From contig JAGPNK010000003.1 of NCBI GenBank assembly GCA_020746835.1, forward strand, positions 372,001-436,000: a stretch of DNA of 64,000 bases. The letters run 5' to 3'. Numbering within the stretch: position 1 is the first letter of the stretch; each line of letters starts with the position of its first letter. This DNA is from Stachybotrys elegans (taxonomy: Eukaryota; Ascomycota; Sordariomycetes; Hypocreales; Stachybotryaceae). Shown here piece by piece: positions 44,341 through 56,493 of this stretch. Both the position numbers and the translations under genes were made by a program. Below the pieces are notes generated by a model. The model ran no database searches, was not told the origin of the DNA, and saw only the letters and a list, made by a program, of their open reading frames with translations.

Positions 44341-46053
44341 GGCGCTGCTTGTGTAAGTGGAAGTCGTGATGAGTGTCGGCCAGTTGGCTGTCCAGATCCA
44401 GCCTGAAGAAGAAATTATTGCACACGAGAATGCAAATGTCAACAAGCACCTGGAGCAAGCGGATGCAGCGGGATACCCGTCTACTTAAACGGCCAGGCAT
44501 CCAGCTGACATGGCTTGGGGCCAAAAGCTTGCTGCTACAGCAAAGCATGCTTTCTGCCGACAGCGAGCAACGTCATCCATTACATGTTTGAAACCCTCAT
44601 CGGGTCTAGAAGCAGTGCGGGGGAAACGCGGTGCAGGCATGCCGTGTGCCGCATCGATTGGACCTTGATTGCTTGGTCTGCCCGGCAGTCATGTCATCAT
44701 GACTTTTCGGTGGGTGAAACGTGAGGCAGTCAGATGAGGGGCTGGACGGCTCCCCACGTCATACATTACCATTGGACCACCGCTCGCTGCTCCGAGGGGG
44801 CTTGGGGGCGTCAATCCCGATGCTTCGATGATTCCGGTAAGTCGTCGTGTGATGGCTTTTTGCCGTCCGGGCCACTTCAGCCACAATTCCCTTGCCTTTT
44901 TGCCCCTTGTCCTTTTCATCTCGATTTATTCATCCATCCGGCTGTCTCTAACATTCCGTCGAAGACACTCTGGCTTGGTAATCTTCCCCTCCTGCCCACG
45001 GTTGTGCGAAAGACGCATCCCACCAAGTTTCGCGCCCAAGTCCCATAACACCTGATTGACTGTTATTTGGCCACCATTGGTGCTTCCTTCAAGCTGTCAA
45101 AACTTTCCCTTCTCATGGGACCATCGTATAAATAAACCGGCTAACGGCATCGCTGCAATTAAGCTCTGCCCAGCGTCTTGCTAGCTCCGATCTCCCAACA
45201 AGCTACCCAGCAAGCTTCCGCGACGTGACAGCAGTTGAACGCCACGTTGCCACTTCAAATTTAGTCCACATAATGGTTCAAAGCAGAGAGGACATTATTT
45301 GTCTTCCACACCATCTCGCCCTACACAATTGGTCTACCCTAGACTAACGCAAGCCTCCTCCTTGTCGCTGCTGAACGATGGCTAGAAGCCTCCAACTGCC
45401 GGCACTGACCACCCTGTTTGTACTCCAGTATTGGCCAACCGCCTCATGTAAGGCTGTTCACCGGTTCGGACGGTCAACAAGTTGTCCTTGTCCTGTGAAG
45501 CCGTGGTATCGGGTCACAGCTGTCGCGACCAAGCGTGAAACGACGGATGCGGAGAAGCTCCCACACCCCTTCAACTTCAGCAGTCAGCTGAAGCAGACTC
45601 GACAAGGAATGGAGCGCAGCCTACCTAGCCGCCCGCTGGCACAGCCTGGAAATAACAGCATCAAGCCCATCCCCACCAATTGGGTTCGAGCCGGTTGACC
45701 AGGTCTGGTTTGATGGGCACACCAGGCTGGCCGACTCGGTGGTCCATTGCACAGCCCCAAGAATTATTATCGCCAATCAGGACCTGTGTGCCTTGATAGG
45801 TAGGATCGTCCTGATGCAAGCCCGGCCACACATGCGGGCCAGTCCACAGAAAGGATTTGGCCATAGAACCAACAATGCTATTCTGGGCTGCACATATGCA
45901 TGTTGGTTGACTTGACTTCTCAAAGTGTACAATGAACGTGATAACCTCGCGCCGCTGCTTGATTCGGTCAGTGACTATAAATACCGCTCATAGAATAAAA
46001 GAATTGAACCCCTTCACCAAGACCCCTCCTACGACCAAAGTATCGCCATCAGT
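44341..46053. other. Intergenic, about 1.7 kb, with a possible small secreted ORF
   Basis: No well-supported gene apart from the small ORF at 45378 listed separately. A TATA-like TATAAATA is at 45127. The left part should hold the opsin promoter. Confidence 0.4.
45378..45698 (+). CDS. Possible small secreted protein, 106 aa
   Basis: The ORF starts MARSLQLPALTTLFVLQYWP, with a hydrophobic leader and likely cleavage after ASC. Cysteines are few (SCKAV, STSCPCP). A TATAAATA box lies about 250 bp upstream and pyrimidine-rich sequence precedes the ATG. No homology is recognised and no intron is evident. Fungal effectors often look like this, but so can chance ORFs. Confidence 0.3.
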   Translation: MARSLQLPALTTLFVLQYWPTASCKAVHRFGRSTSCPCPVKPWYRVTAVATKRETTDAEKLPHPFNFSSQLKQTRQGMERSLPSRPLAQPGNNSIKPIPTNWVRAG

Positions 46054-49000
46054 ATGACCCAGGTGAGTGTAAGTAACCCGGACCACAGTCTAGTCACTTG
46101 TCTCATTAAATACAGCTGCATTTACGAAACTCACACCACATGGGCGCTCTGCCAACTTCGCACCCGGGCTCTCCAATTGAGAGGAGCGCTCGGGACGGAT
46201 CCCCGACTTCCTCTTCGCCCTCAGAGGCAATAATGACCCCAACGGCGAGCGAAACCCCGGCCGACGTCCCTCTGCCCTCCATCGAGTTGGAACCGCAACC
46301 GAATCCAATCTCATTCGGAGGCGCGAGGGCTGACGGACCGCGAGTCCCGTCCCTGTCAGTCGGTGATTCCGACAGCAGCGACTCCATGACACCGTCGCCC
46401 AGGACGACATCAGACCTCAGCCCAGACAACGGTCGCAGCGGCGATGGAGCAACTGGCATTGATGCCCAGCTGCAAGCTGTTCAGCTGACCGACTCGTATC
46501 AAATGCCCGAAATGGCCCGCGCTATCAACGATGTTTCCAAGGACATCCAAGCCCACAACCGCTCACTGCTTACCCCTGAACCAGCGGACAAGGTTGCCAT
46601 GGGATCCCCATCTCCAAGAAACCGTCGACGTACGAGAAGCAATTCACCCTTGCCGGAACTTACACACGACGTTAGGGAGGAGAAGCCGCCAAACGATCGG
46701 TTCCACGACGCGAACTTCCAGCGCGCTTTTGCAGAAGCAAAGGGGGTGATGGCCACTATTACTTCAACTCTGGGGAGTGGCAGGCTGCACGATGAGCTGG
46801 ACTCAACCATGGCACGCCTTCATGAACGCGCGAATCAACTTGCTACGTTCGAATGCTCTCCAACCCGCACCGTGGGCTTTGTTGGCGACTCGGGTGTGGG
46901 TGAGTGCGCCCGGAAACGACTCTTCATACTTTCACTAACAACATGTAGGGAAGAGCAGTTTGCTGAATTCCCTCCTGGATATGAAAGGGCTGGCCCGAAC
47001 AGTGAGTGCGACACCATATTGGACTAACATACCGTTCTAACAGTCTCAAGAGCAACAGCGGATCAGCCTGCACCTGCGTAGTGACTGAGTATCACTATCG
47101 CGACAGTACTGATTTCACGGTTGAAGTAAACTACTTCACTGCTGCGGAACTCTTGGAGCAAGTTCAGGACTTGCTTCAGTTTTACGAAACATATCACTTG
47201 CACAACGACAGGTTCACCAGTGCAGAACAGGAAGACAGAGAAGTTTGCAAGGAGAAGGCGGCGGTGGCGAGTGACACTTTCAGCTCGATGTTTGGCAGCC
47301 ACTTCAATCATGAGAGAATGCTGCAACATCTTCGAGACGGTCAAGCAAAAGAAGTGGTGAGAGGTCTGATTGATAAATGTCGACCAGGTCGAGAGAACCC
47401 TTGCCAAGTCAGGAAAGACCTGAAAGCATGTTCCGATCTGATTGCACAGCTTACATCGGAGACATCGGGGCAATCGTCAAAGAACCGGCCAGCTGCGTGG
47501 CCATACATCCGGAATATTAAGTTGGTGACTGCCACTCAATGACTAGCACCTGTACTGACCCAAGTGTAGGGTGTACACAAATGCTCACATTCTCAGCAAA
47601 GGGCTAATTTTGGTGGACCTTCCAGGTATGTTATTTGTTCATGATGCGATTCGACTTAACTCAACCATGCTGCTACAGGTCTGCGGGATGTGAACTCAGC
47701 GCGACGACACATAACGGAGCGCTATTTGATCAAGTGCGACGAGGTCTTTGCGATTTGCAACGAGGGCAGGGCTATCACTGATGTCGGGGTTGTGAGTGTC
47801 TTGGATCTTGCCAAGAAGGCCCAACTCTCTGACGTTGGCATCATTTGCACAAGATCTGATGTAAGTGGAATGCCACATACTTGGTAATTTTGACGGAGAT
47901 TCTGACGAAACCAGGATATTCAACCGGAAGAGGCCAGAAGAGACTGGCAAGGTGATAAAGCTATCCAAGTCCAAGCAAAGATAGAGTCCATCCGAGCTAC
48001 TAAGGAGACGATCCGATGTCTCAAGGAGGAACAGGAGAACATTCTGGATTACGACGACCGGACGGTTGAAGAGAATGAACTCTTAGTGAATATTGGCAGG
48101 GAAATGGTGACTGCAGAGTATGTCCCGAAAAACGTATGAATGGAAATGTTGCTGACACAGAACAGGCGGGAACTAGGCCAATGCGAGTTTGCGTAAGTAA
48201 AAGCCCATTCTCGATGTGTTATGGACTAACATGAAATTAGGCTGACACAGTGTCTTGTTACCACACGCAACGACATCGTGAAGAGGGAGCTTATGGAGAA
48301 ATACCGGACCCAAGTGACCAAGGGCCAGCTCCACGTTCACTGCGTCAGCAACAAAATGTACTGGGAGCACAGAGAAAAGCCCAAAGGCAAAGCCATGCCG
48401 TATCTGAACTTGTGCGGGATCTTGGCCATTCGCGAACACTGCATGGCACTCGTGTCGGAGAGTCGATACTCAGCAGCTCTCAACTACATGAAGAATGACA
48501 TATCGTCTTTCCTCAGCGATGCTGCACTTTGGGTTCGGTCTGGTTCTGGGTCTATGACTGCGGAGAGGAAGACCAAGATCCGAGATGCCCTGGATGCTGT
48601 CGAGCGACGTCTCAAGCGAGTAAGCTGGTGCCATCGACATAAATACGCAGTGAAGGCTAACATGAGGGAAAGGCTCTTACCGGCAACTCATCCAGAGTGA
48701 GCAATGCAGCAAGGATGGCAAAATCGGAGTTCAAGGACACAATATCTACATCAAGCTGTATGAGCTAGCCATTGCTTTCTGAGCAAGAATTCACCTCCTG
48801 ACATCAACCACAGATACTAGGTTCAACTCATGGTCTAAGAATGCCCAGAATGCCAACATGGAATGGAGATCGGTGAGCCAATTTCTCTCCAACTCCAACC
48901 ACCCATAGTACTAATGCGTTGTATTTGCAGTGGCATCACTGTAAGGACACCCTGAACGTATGCCTGAGCGAAAAGAACTAACACAGCAAAGCAAGTTACG

Positions 49001-49862
49001 CTGCGTTTTGTCGGAATAGAGGCAACCATTACACAGCCAAAATAGGATCCAGAGATTGGAACTCTGAGATTATACAACTCATGGTTGAAGATGCTGAACC
49101 GTTGTGGTCGCAATTGTGCTCTACCCTGGCAAGTGAGCAGGAGGATCTTGTGGGCCATATCCTTGAGCTCATTGAATCCGAGGTGGACTTTCTGGGTGCG
49201 TTACTTTCCTCGAACAGCAAAGTTATGCCAGGCTAACTGATAAAATGCAGAGACGGAGTTGGGAGACGAAGAAGATGTGGTTGAGGTGCTGGGACAGGCA
49301 CTACTTTATCGACAGCGCCTCATTGAAGCAGACGTGGAAGGGGCCCTGGAAGCTTTCATGAAAGACCTGAAGTTCGTAACCATCCTTCTGGTTTTCAATG
49401 GACCACACTGACCTTTTAGCTCGCTTCGTATTGATGCGTTTTCCAGCATACCAACTTCCTTCATTGGAGTGGAGATGGAGGACGCTTATCGCAAGGCAGG
49501 CGCGGAATATGGTGAGTACACTCTTTGGGCCATGGCCATTTCTAATCGATAGAACAGGAAGTGGAAGCGACCAGAGGCGAAAACACGCTATCAGCTCAGC
49601 CGTGAACCGAAATGAGCTGTTCAAGGACTTGCATCAAGCGCTCAAGAAGGGCTTCATCTCGCGAGCAGACTCTTTCCAGCAGACTCTAAGTGATGTGGCT
49701 CAAGCTCACTTGGAGAGTGTCCGGCTTACACTCAACATGGTTCGTGACGAGAATGTGATTCTGGAGAGCGAAAAGGATCCTCAGTTTAGGGATCGCGTAG
49801 AGGCCGGTGTACGGGCTGCTAAGGTTGAGATTGCGGGTATCTTGACGTCAGTGTCTGCATGA
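46054..49862 (+). CDS. Large P-loop GTPase, SLIP-GC-like (dynamin-related)
   Basis: Multi-exon gene. A short first exon (46054-46062, ATGACCCAG) may splice in frame to 46111; otherwise the start is the ATG near 46140. The first 200 residues are Ser/Pro-rich and disordered. The G1 motif GDSGVGKSSLLNSLLD is formed across an intron. G3 is LILVDLPGL, and G4 is IICTRSD. Downstream blocks (RYLIKCDEVFAICNEGRAITD) are typical of fungal proteins called 'nuclear GTPase SLIP-GC'. A helical middle and a stalk-like region follow to MVRDENVILESEKDPQFRDR near the C-terminus. Vertebrate SLIP-GC acts in germinal-centre nuclei; the fungal role is unknown. I did not place every intron of the 3' half. Confidence 0.85.
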
Positions 49863-50136
49863 TGTGTTTCGGGAAAGATTGGAAGCTGAGAAGGTAGGTA
49901 GCTGCGGATGAGTTGAGCGGAAGTTATGTTTCTTATGTACCAGGGAGCAGTTCATGGTGTATGTAAGGATATTGTGTTTTCTTGCTCGTATAAACCGTTT
50001 CTCATTCACATCCTACTTACCCGTGAATTAAAACACGCCTAGCCTACAACTTGCATCGGGCCATAAATTGTGAGAGTTTGAGCCGTGGAAATATTCGGTT
50101 CATGTTGCATTTACTACACTAGATACTGGTAAGCGC

Positions 50137-51515
50137 TTATTGGGTGGTGACCTTGATGGCGACGAAATCATCCTGGGCAAGATCAAAGGAGATGCTTGTG
50201 CCAGTTCCAGTTGTGCCAGAGTACGCTTCCTCCCAAGAGAAGGATCCCTCTCCGAGTCCCGGAACGTCGGAGAAGTTGACTGAGAAAGTACCGGCACCAT
50301 TGGCAGCCGAAAGTCCAATGACGACACCATCGGAGAGAGGGCCAGCCCAGTAGGGGTAGATCTGGCCGTTGACGGGCGCGGGAGCACCCGGAGGCACGAA
50401 GGGCTCGGCAGGCACACCAAGCGAGTCCTGGTTAATGTCGATAAGGGCCTACAGGGTGTTAGACAGCTGCAAAGCGTACTGAAGGCCTGGTTCCTTACCT
50501 TGTTCTTGAGAATGGTCAGCGAAGAGTCGCCAATCGTGTTGAGATCGGCGCCGATGATAAGAGGCGACTTGGCAATAGCCCAGAGGCCAAAGTGAAGTCG
50601 CTCTTGGCTCTCGGTAAGAACGCCGTTTCCAACAAACTAAATACATTAGCAATGCATCATAGTTGTCGGAATATCGGTCACTCACAAGCATGTCGAGGTC
50701 ATTGAAGCCTCCAGGTCGGGAGAACTCGGCAATGGTGGACGCCCGGGCACCGATGCGGATGACCGACTCCCAGTCACCCCAGTTGTCACCCTCGATGCGC
50801 CAGGAGTGACCATAGTCAGCACCCCACTCCCAAACTGAGTTGCGGCCCCAGTTGCAGAGGTTAAAGGTGATGGGCTTGATGTCGCTCACGGCGATCAAAG
50901 CATCGCGGAAGGTGGCATACCAGGGACGGGTATCGATGTTCCCGCTCCAGCAGGTCTGGGGAAGGGCTCCGTTATCGCAGGGAGTAAAGCAATTGTCGTG
51001 CTTCCAGAAGTCAATGTCCCATTCAGCGAGGAGGCGGGCATCCTGCTCCTCGTAGCCCCAGGATCCGGGGAAGCTGGCGCAGGTTAGAGTACCGGCGCAG
51101 CCGTACAGACCAAATTTGAGGCCCAAGCCGTGGATCTCATCCACAACGGCTCTAATGCCGTTGGGCCACTTGTTAGGGTCAGGAACAAGGTTGCCCTCGG
51201 AGTCACGTTCCCTTGTTGACCAGCAATCGTCAATATTGACATGGTCATAGCCAAGATCCTTTAGACCAAGGGAGATGAAGTTGTTAGCTGTGTCAAGGGC
51301 GTAGCGGGCGGACGCAGCATCGCACTGGGCCACGTTCTGTGGTTGCGTCAGTTTCCGAACTGTGACATTCTTTTAGCAGAGATTCTCACCCAGCTGCTCC
51401 ATCCCATAAGAGGAGTGAGGCCCTGGCCATCAGGGATTCGTCGCTCCAGAGCGTTCACCTGGAGAGCCGAAGCCAAAATGGAGATAGCGACAGCAGAACG
51501 CATGTTGGAGGACAT
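50137..51515 (-). CDS. GH27 alpha-galactosidase, secreted
   Basis: Four exons (51515-51390, 51336-50686, 50636-50499, 50448-50137) join to 408 aa. The signal peptide [20 protein letters not shown] leads into [15 protein letters not shown], the start of the TIM barrel. The nucleophile Asp is in FWKHDNCF and the acid/base Asp in [16 protein letters not shown]. The C-terminal beta-sandwich is complete. It removes terminal alpha-1,6-galactose from melibiose, raffinose and galactomannan outside the cell. An in-frame ATG at 51503 is an alternative start. Nothing is broken. Confidence 0.94.
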
Positions 51516-52667
51516 CTTTTCGCGGATAGAGTATCACAGGACACTTGGAGACTTGCCCGTGAGGAAGCAGTTCTGGTGCTGCTGAAAGGCAGAAGCAGAA
51601 GTCCATTTATACTTGTCGTGGTGGCCATTGCCTTCTCCTCACTTGCAGATCATTCTTTTCACTCCGTCAACCCATTTGGGGTATCCTGTTGTCGTGATAC
51701 GATGATCGACATGGTAGTGCCAGACTTGGGCAGGCAATGCGACCTCATGGTTCAACATTTTTGCCGTCGGCTGCTGCAATATCCACCTTGTTATGAACCG
51801 CACCAATTGACCATACTAACCCCAGCTGCCACTCGTTTGTTGCGTATGGGGATGTTGGGGAAGCGGGGTGTAGGTCCAGCAGTTTATATTGCCGGACCAA
51901 TCCTCGCCGTTTCCGAAGTTTGACGCAGAGCCCTGATCTTGGTACAGCCTCCTTGCCATTTGAAATGCCCGCGAATGAGTACCAAGCTTGGATGCTGTAT
52001 TCATTGGCAACTCTCTTGATGAGGCTGGCAAACTGTTTCTTGAACCAAACTTCACAACTGCGGATGACTACAGACAAGGGGGTGTCGGGAACCATTGTGC
52101 CGCCAGCGATGAGGATGGCCCTTTCATGGCGTGAGGTCATTGACAAGAGAATAAATCATGGTTCCGCCAGTTACGCGGTCGTATGGAATTCTTCAAATGA
52201 GCCAAGCGATGCAAGTCAGCTTCGCTACCTTGGTAGACACAACCGATGAGGAGTCTGAAACAAGGCGAATATTGCAAGGAGGAAGGATTCCACCCATAGT
52301 GGACAGTCAGGTCCGATGGCAGATGACAGCCTCTAGAGCACGGAATATCCCGACTTAGAGGGGCAAATACAAGACTTGGGCTTCGAAAGTTGAACAAGAA
52401 CAAGTCGTACATTTGGACAAGTTGTTTTATTATTGTAGGGGCGTGGCAAACCGTGACGTGGAGCAAACCCCAATTGGAAGAGAAACGGATTAAGTATTAC
52501 CTAGATGAATCTAACATACATCAAGCTTTTCTCAATCGAATTTTGTATCCAATTGCCATCTATTGATTTGATACCGTCTTTATCGTCAGAGGGAGCCTCC
52601 TCGAAGTCGCTGGTCTGTATCCCATTGGGGCACACGAACGGGAAATCCCACATACTGGCTATTATTA
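51516..52667. other. Intergenic, no supported gene
   Basis: It contains the GH27 promoter. A 131-codon frame at 51745-52140 (minus) has no recognised motif. One copy (52621-52654) of the 34-bp inverted repeat lies at its right end. Confidence 0.4.
52621..52654 (+). repeat. 34-bp inverted repeat, copy A
   Basis: The core TTGGGGCACACGAACGGGAA followed by ATCCCACATA. Copy B at 55568-55601 is its reverse complement with one mismatch. Confidence 0.85.
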
Positions 52668-53813
52668 TTACTGGTTCGGGATCACCTTGAGACGGAGTGC
52701 CGTGAGCTCAGTGCATCCGGGCCTGAGCTGTGCGCTGAGACGGCCCCAAGGAACAGAAGGGTGAATGCCGTCGGTCGGGCAGATCTGGAAGACAGTTCGA
52801 GAACCAATAGCCTTGATATATGTCTTGCCCTCGGCGTTCTTTGTAACCTCCAGTTTGATCTTCTCCAACCAGTTTGCATCGCCGCGCGAGTAGGGCACTC
52901 CAAGCTCCTCGTTGGGACCGAGGCGGAGATAATCGTACCCGTTCTCAATAACCGTCCCATCACTCTGGAACACATAGGCGTCCCAATTGGCGCTGGGCCA
53001 GAATCTCCAACTATAGCCCCCAGGAGCATTTCCAGAGACACTGACCAATCTCTGGCCGTCGTAGGGTCCGCCCTCAACAAAGACACCAACGCGGTCCGTA
53101 GGATAGGCATTGACAGTAGCAGTAGCCGTAGCCGTATTGGTTATTGTCGTAAGGGAGGTCGAGGGTATAATGACCTTGTCAGGCGTCTCAGTGGCAAACT
53201 TTGAGACAATGATAGTCTCGGCCTCCAGCGTGGTGTATGACTTGGAGATGCCACCGCAGGCGCAGGCGCTTTCGTAGCGGACGACCCCAGAGCATGCTGA
53301 GGCATACGTCGGGACAACGGAAGGACAGTTGGTGATGGGTGTGGCAGTGGGCTCCCCCTCGTCCCGCCTCTTGACCTCGCCCCAGGGCAATGTCTGGGTA
53401 ACAGTCACAGTGGCCGAGCTGGTTTCCGTGAGTCCAGTGACGGACGTCTCAGTCACGGGATCAAGCGTTTCCGTGATGTGAGTTGTCTGGGTGATTGGCA
53501 CGGGAGTAACGGTGCACTGCATGAAGGCAGAGCAGTCGGCCAGGCGTGTCGCCTGCAGGCCGCGGAAGGTACCCGTCACAGCACGAGCACAGTTGTCCTA
53601 AAGGAGAGAGACTCAGTCCGATATCCTGAATACAGAAGGTGATTGGTTGTTCGGGGAAGGAAGACTCACCGCATTGCACTTCTTGACTTCCCTCTTTTCA
53701 AAGCCTTCGGGGCGAGGAGGGGTCAGGCCGGGAGGGACATCTACCACGGCAGCAAGGGTGCCCTGGAAGAGGATTCCGAACGAGGCGAGCTGAAGGATAC
53801 TGAGAGAATGCAT
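52668..53813 (-). CDS. Secreted Thr/Ser-rich protein, function unknown
   Basis: Exon 1 53813-53670 and exon 2 53597-52668 give 357 aa. The signal peptide MHSLSILQLASFGILFQGTLA is followed by a KR site (FEKREVKKCNADNC). Eight to nine cysteines lie in the N-terminal half. The linker is rich in Thr/Val and likely O-glycosylated (TETSVTGLTETSSATVTVTQ). The C-terminal 150 residues form a compact region with GGYSWRFWPSANWDAYVFQ. The architecture matches uncharacterised extracellular fungal proteins; no enzyme motif seen. Confidence 0.75.
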
Positions 53814-54135
53814 TTTGACTTGAGGATGCTGTCAATAGGCTTCGATCGGTGAGTGATTGTGTCCATTTTCTGAGACCTATCGTTCTACATGCTGGATTTT
53901 ATACCCCAACGGTTGCAGTAGAGGCCGGATAGATTGCTCCGTGGGTGGCTGAAGCGGTAATTGCACCCGCTGTTAGACAAAATTTCCACATTGTCAATAC
54001 GTCTCAGCTATTCGTGCTAGAGAGATCCCAAGCCGGGTGGCACTGTCAGGTCCTGGTCTAGAACTTCGCCTAGATGCACAACAGTCACCTCTCCGCCGGT
54101 TTAGGACCGTCCAGCTAGTCCAGCACCTACTCAGC

Positions 54136-54449
54136 TGAACGAGCTACTCTCCATTAAGTCATTCTCCAAGGACGACCCGACGGCCTGGATCAAGGCGCAC
54201 TAAAGCCCGAGATTGTCGGTGGAGTCAGTCTCATCATCCACTTCCCCAGACAACCTGATCTCTGTTCAACGCACTCTGCGCCATATACAAAACAATTTCT
54301 CTCTGTATCAAGCTGTTCTAGCTCGAGGCCTCGCTTTGACTGTCATATCCGTCTGGGAACGTCTTGACGCATTAAAATTAGCCTTCACCGCCAATTCTGG
54401 TCCTAGTATTTCACACCTTCAAGCTGAGAGCAGCACAGAAGCTAAGTGA
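54136..54449 (+). pseudogene. Coding-like fragment with in-frame stop
   Basis: One frame reads QLNELLSIKSFSKDDPTAWIKAH, then a TAA stop. It continues with protein-like sequence including ISVQRTLRHIQNNFSLYQ and VISVWERLDALKLAF, ending at 54449. Composition on both sides of the stop looks coding. No family recognised; it may be a decayed gene or transposon piece. Confidence 0.3.
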
Positions 54450-55557
54450 GGCTATAAAAACCTCTATCTCTACAAGCGCTACCTAAATGTCAATAGTCTT
54501 GTCTTGTGTTCCACTCGGTAAGCTCGTGGTCATGTAGTCTAGCGTCCCCCTTCTTTTCAGCACTCTATGTTTGGTTAGTTTCACCGGAATGATCCGCCGG
54601 ATCGCCACTAGTCAAAGGGATAGTGGCAGACAGAGTCGCAAATCCACCAGCCCTATGCTGCTGCTGTACTTATTTAACGCGTGAGGGGGGGTCTCCTCAT
54701 CCCCCCTGGCTTTGCGTGCCCTACAGTTGCCGTATGCTAGGGATAACTGGTCTTATTTAGTAAAATGATGCTAATCAAGACAAGCTTTTCGAGCTTGAAT
54801 ATAGCTACCCTCTACCAGGAAGCTCAACGTGCAGAATCGCCAGAAACAATACATGCCGATTGCACGGCACAAGCCTCAACAGAAGCACATGCCGGTATTC
54901 ATTAATCATTGGCGGGACATTGTTGCAATCAGTTAAAGAGACCATAACTTTCTGCTTCCTTAGCATGGCCAAAGACCTAGTCAGCACCTCAATAACATTA
55001 CAGTGACTATAATAATGGTGAAGGCAGTCCCCCTTTCTCTAGCTCTTCGTGTTTTTATTCCCCACTCCTCCCGTGTACGGGTAATCTCAGCCACTTGCAG
55101 CATAATTTGGGCATCGCCTCCTGATACATTTAGCTCACCCGCCTGTGCGTGGGCCCCTGGACTATCGTCCAGCCAGCCGTAAATAGGCGGTGTCCAACTC
55201 TCGCGCCTCGTCAGGGCCATCATGGCTGTGCACCCAACGACTACCATCCGTAGCTGGGGCTGCATGAACCGGGCAGGACTGAATACGATTGTCAACATAC
55301 ACCCTTCTGCAGTCTAGCCAACGCCAAAATTAGTCCGGTATTACAGTTGATGGCCACGTAGTTATGGGTAAGGACGGCCAAATAAACCATTCCCATCATT
55401 CTGGCCATTCTCATAATAGGGAAACGGCCTGCGCAGTCAAGCAGCCGTCTCTCGTTAAAGCTCATCCAAGCCACGTCAGTGACAGACGGGACCGATGGGG
55501 TTGCTTGTCGCTTGGCTTCGTTGTACAGCTCACCAGCGAAATGTAAAAAGACAGCGT

Positions 55558-55615
55558 AAAAAGAGATTATGTGGGATTTCCCGTTCGTGTGCCCCAATAG
55601 GGAAAAAGAGATTAT
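55558..55615 (-). repeat. 34-bp inverted repeat, copy B, within 13-bp direct repeats
   Basis: Copy B (55568-55601) overlaps a flanking direct repeat. AAAAAGAGATTAT occurs at 55558-55570 and 55603-55615, enclosing 32 bp, which looks like a target-site duplication. Confidence 0.7.
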
Positions 55616-56493
55616 TTACAGGAGAAAATTGCATAGAATATTCGAGCAATAGCTACCGGAATATTGTAGGATAAATCCTATCGGGTCAAACGTGTGTATT
55701 TCCCCGATGAGCTTCATTGAGGTGGGGGCTCTCGATTTCACAATCCGCCTTGCACACAGCCTAAAGGTGATGAGGATTTCTTGTATTGTAAGCTCTTTGC
55801 TTGTGCGTGTGCCAACGACCACCAAAGGCCTGAGCCTACGAATAATCGTTCTTCTGTTGCAATATTCGTACAAACAATACCACTTGCTTGCTCCCTCTGG
55901 CTGGAATGGTCGCCATGACAGTTTATCATAATCAAGCAGGCTCTCTCTCGACCCCGCACTGTGGTGTTGGCATCTGGCCAGGATGTGCTGGGGGTTGTTC
56001 AGCTCCCGCTCCAAGAATGCCTTATGCGGTGGTGAGGCTGATTTTACGCGTCAACATGACGTGTCCAGGTTTCAGAGAGAAACAAAAAGAACAATAGCAT
56101 AGAATCACAACGAAAGGCCTACTGATAATCCTCAGCAAGGCTACACCCACCGGCATCGGAGTGTCTTGGAGTTTATACACTTTCCATGTTGTTCGTTGTT
56201 TCCCAGGTGATAGTAGCGAAAGCCGACATACCAGGGTGAAGCTGAACCTATAAGAAGCGGCTGTGGCGTTCTGTCGATCGTTCAGCCGGCGCGCGTGACT
56301 CACCGTCCCGTCCGCTCCCGGACCCAATCCTCGATCTTATATTCGACCCTGACATCTTTGAGCTTTCGTCTTAGTGGATAGCCACGTCGATTCCAACGTC
56401 GGTAACGATACGGAAAGAAGTAGCAAATTATCATGAACATCTATACTATGATCCAATATACCTCGGATACCCCAAGAGAAAATAATCTTTATC

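Larger units (their letters stand above)
53814..56493. other. Gene-poor region with relics, about 2.7 kb
   Basis: No intact gene. It contains a broken coding-like fragment (54136-54449), a TATAAAA near 54454, and copy B of the 34-bp repeat with flanking 13-bp direct repeats. Several 100-130-codon frames on the minus strand (for example 55292-55597 and 55616-56014) have no recognised motif. Confidence 0.4.

Noticed and set aside
45661..45864. Minus-strand frame and a GGTTCGAGCC resembling a tRNA B box near 45684
   Set aside because: No A box or foldable cloverleaf at proper spacing, and no other support.
52621..55601. A complete 2.98-kb DNA transposon bounded by the 34-bp repeats
   Set aside because: No transposase is seen between the repeats, and the enclosed secreted-protein gene looks like an ordinary host gene. 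Only copy B has flanking direct repeats.
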